DNA of 5,604 nucleotides from Planctomycetota bacterium (lineage in GTDB: Bacteria; Planctomycetota; Brocadiia; SM23-32). This document shows positions 4,823-5,604 of the stretch, one piece after another. The notes under the pieces are model-generated. The model saw only the letters and a program-made list of their open reading frames with translations. It was not told where the DNA came from and did not search any database. The DNA is taken from assembly GCA_018334735.1 (NCBI GenBank), contig JAGXLK010000208.1:1-5604 (forward strand), given 5' to 3'. How positions within the stretch are numbered: the stretch's first letter is position 1; every line of letters starts with the position of its first letter. Both the position numbers and the translations under genes were made by a program.

Positions 4823-5604
4823 TTACCCCGTCGGTTCTTGCTCACACACAGTTGGAAACCGCTCAGGATCCGTATGAGGTAAAAAGCGTGCCGCCACAAA
4901 CTGATCCATGTAATCCGGGTGCGTCGACAATTCAAAATACGTCATTTTGCGAGCTACTGTCTGGCTCTCCGCAAAACAATCTTCGTCCACAGCTGACATA
5001 ATCGTCCCTTGCAAGGATGTGTTCCCCATAAACTCAATTTTTTCCCGCGGCACATCGGGCAGCAAACCGATCCGTACGGCATTTTCCTTATCCATTTTTT
5101 CGCCGAATGCCCCGGCAAGCATAATGGTATCGAGTTGATCCCACTGCATCCCTAAATTATCAAGCAGGACACTGGCGGCGGCGTAAATGGCGCCTTTCGC
5201 ACGCACAAGATTATCAATATCGCCCTGGGTCAGAACGATATCCTCGTCTTTCATGGCCATTTCCTCACCGATCAAAACGCATTCTTGCGTGCCGTCATTT
5301 CGCTTTCGGAGACATGAAGATGCATTTTCTCGGAATCGACCGGTACGGTCAACGACACCATGTTCCACCAGTTCCGCAAGCAGGTCAATGTACCCGGTTC
5401 CGCAGATCCCTACAGCCGGTTTATCCTCGATTGTTTCCCAACACAGACCGTCGTCCCACCACACGCTTTCGATCGCTCCGGGCATAGCACGGGTCCCTGA
5501 CGCACTGGCTTCTCCTTCAAATGCCGGTCCTGCCGAAGCACTGCAGCATGCCAGGAAATCGCGCGAGCCCACAACAATTTCCCCATTTGTGCCAAGGTCT
5601 ATCA
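4823..5604 (-). CDS. acsV: Corrinoid activation/regeneration protein (RACE family, AcsV-type), C-terminal 259 residues; 5' end cut by the window edge
   Basis: ATP-dependent reductive activator that returns CFeSP cobamide from inactive Co(II) to Co(I). The visible part is the C-terminal ASKHA-type nucleotide-binding domain. Counting from the first full codon at 5602, it has IDLGTNGE (1-8, phosphate loop), SASAGPAFEGE (21-31), RAMPGAIE (38-45), GICGTGYIDLLAEL (65-78), TQGDIDNLVRAKGAIYAA (125-142), MLAGAFGE (161-168) and GNTSLQG (193-199), closing with the family-typical FLPHTDPERFP (240-250). RACE proteins are usually 600 or more residues, with an N-terminal 2Fe-2S ferredoxin domain and a middle domain. 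These would lie beyond 5604 and cannot be checked. An internal GTG at 5570-5572 is not the start, since the GTNGE motif is upstream of it. It precedes acsD by 76 bases. The symbol rests on family plus position; a related RACE protein for a methyltransferase corrinoid is less likely here. Confidence 0.92.
   Translation of the reverse strand, partial: IDLGTNGEIVVGSRDFLACCSASAGPAFEGEASASGTRAMPGAIESVWWDDGLCWETIEDKPAVGICGTGYIDLLAELVEHGVVDRTGRFRENASSCLRKRNDGTQECVLIGEEMAMKDEDIVLTQGDIDNLVRAKGAIYAAASVLLDNLGMQWDQLDTIMLAGAFGEKMDKENAVRIGLLPDVPREKIEFMGNTSLQGTIMSAVDEDCFAESQTVARKMTYFELSTHPDYMDQFVAARFLPHTDPERFPTVCEQEPTG

Overview
The window reads almost entirely on the minus strand. It carries the 3' part of a Wood-Ljungdahl (reductive acetyl-CoA) corrinoid gene cluster, followed by the start of an unrelated sulfatase gene. 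From the right edge leftwards, in the direction of transcription, the genes are: a 5'-truncated corrinoid reductive activator (acsV-type, 4823-5604), the small subunit of the corrinoid iron-sulfur protein (acsD, 3772-4746), methyltetrahydrofolate:corrinoid methyltransferase (acsE, 2919-3710), a DUF3786-family protein (2270-2902), a BioD-like P-loop/DRTGG-domain protein (1148-2248), a single-domain response-regulator receiver (721-1110), and a 3'-truncated sulfatase (575 down to the left edge). Gaps of 16 to 76 bases separate the first six genes, and five of the six have a visible start. Four of those five have a clear ribosome binding site; the DRTGG gene has only a weak one. They are therefore probably one operon.

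How the genes work together: AcsE moves the methyl group of methyl-tetrahydrofolate onto the cobamide of the corrinoid iron-sulfur protein (CFeSP). AcsD is one of the two CFeSP subunits and passes the methyl group on to acetyl-CoA synthase. AcsV-type activators use ATP to drive re-reduction of cobamide that has been accidentally oxidised to Co(II). These three assignments are firm. The three downstream genes (DUF3786, DRTGG ATPase, receiver) have no established role in the pathway. Their tight linkage to acsE is the most interesting feature here: they look like an accessory or regulatory module for the corrinoid/CODH-ACS system. The large CFeSP subunit (acsC) and the acsA/acsB genes are not in the window and would be expected beyond position 5604.

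The 145-base gap between the receiver and the sulfatase (576-720) holds a short tandem repeat of 9-base units that can also fold as a hairpin, a small GC-rich hairpin, and a 10-base palindrome close to the sulfatase start. The frame upstream of the sulfatase ATG encodes a signal-peptide-like stretch without a convincing start codon.

Organism: an anaerobe with the bacterial-type reductive acetyl-CoA pathway. A formylglycine sulfatase beside it suggests an anaerobic member of the Planctomycetota/Verrucomicrobiota/Kiritimatiellota/Lentisphaerota group, which are rich in sulfatases, but this is inference from gene content only. No RNA genes, CRISPR arrays, insertion sequences or riboswitches were seen.
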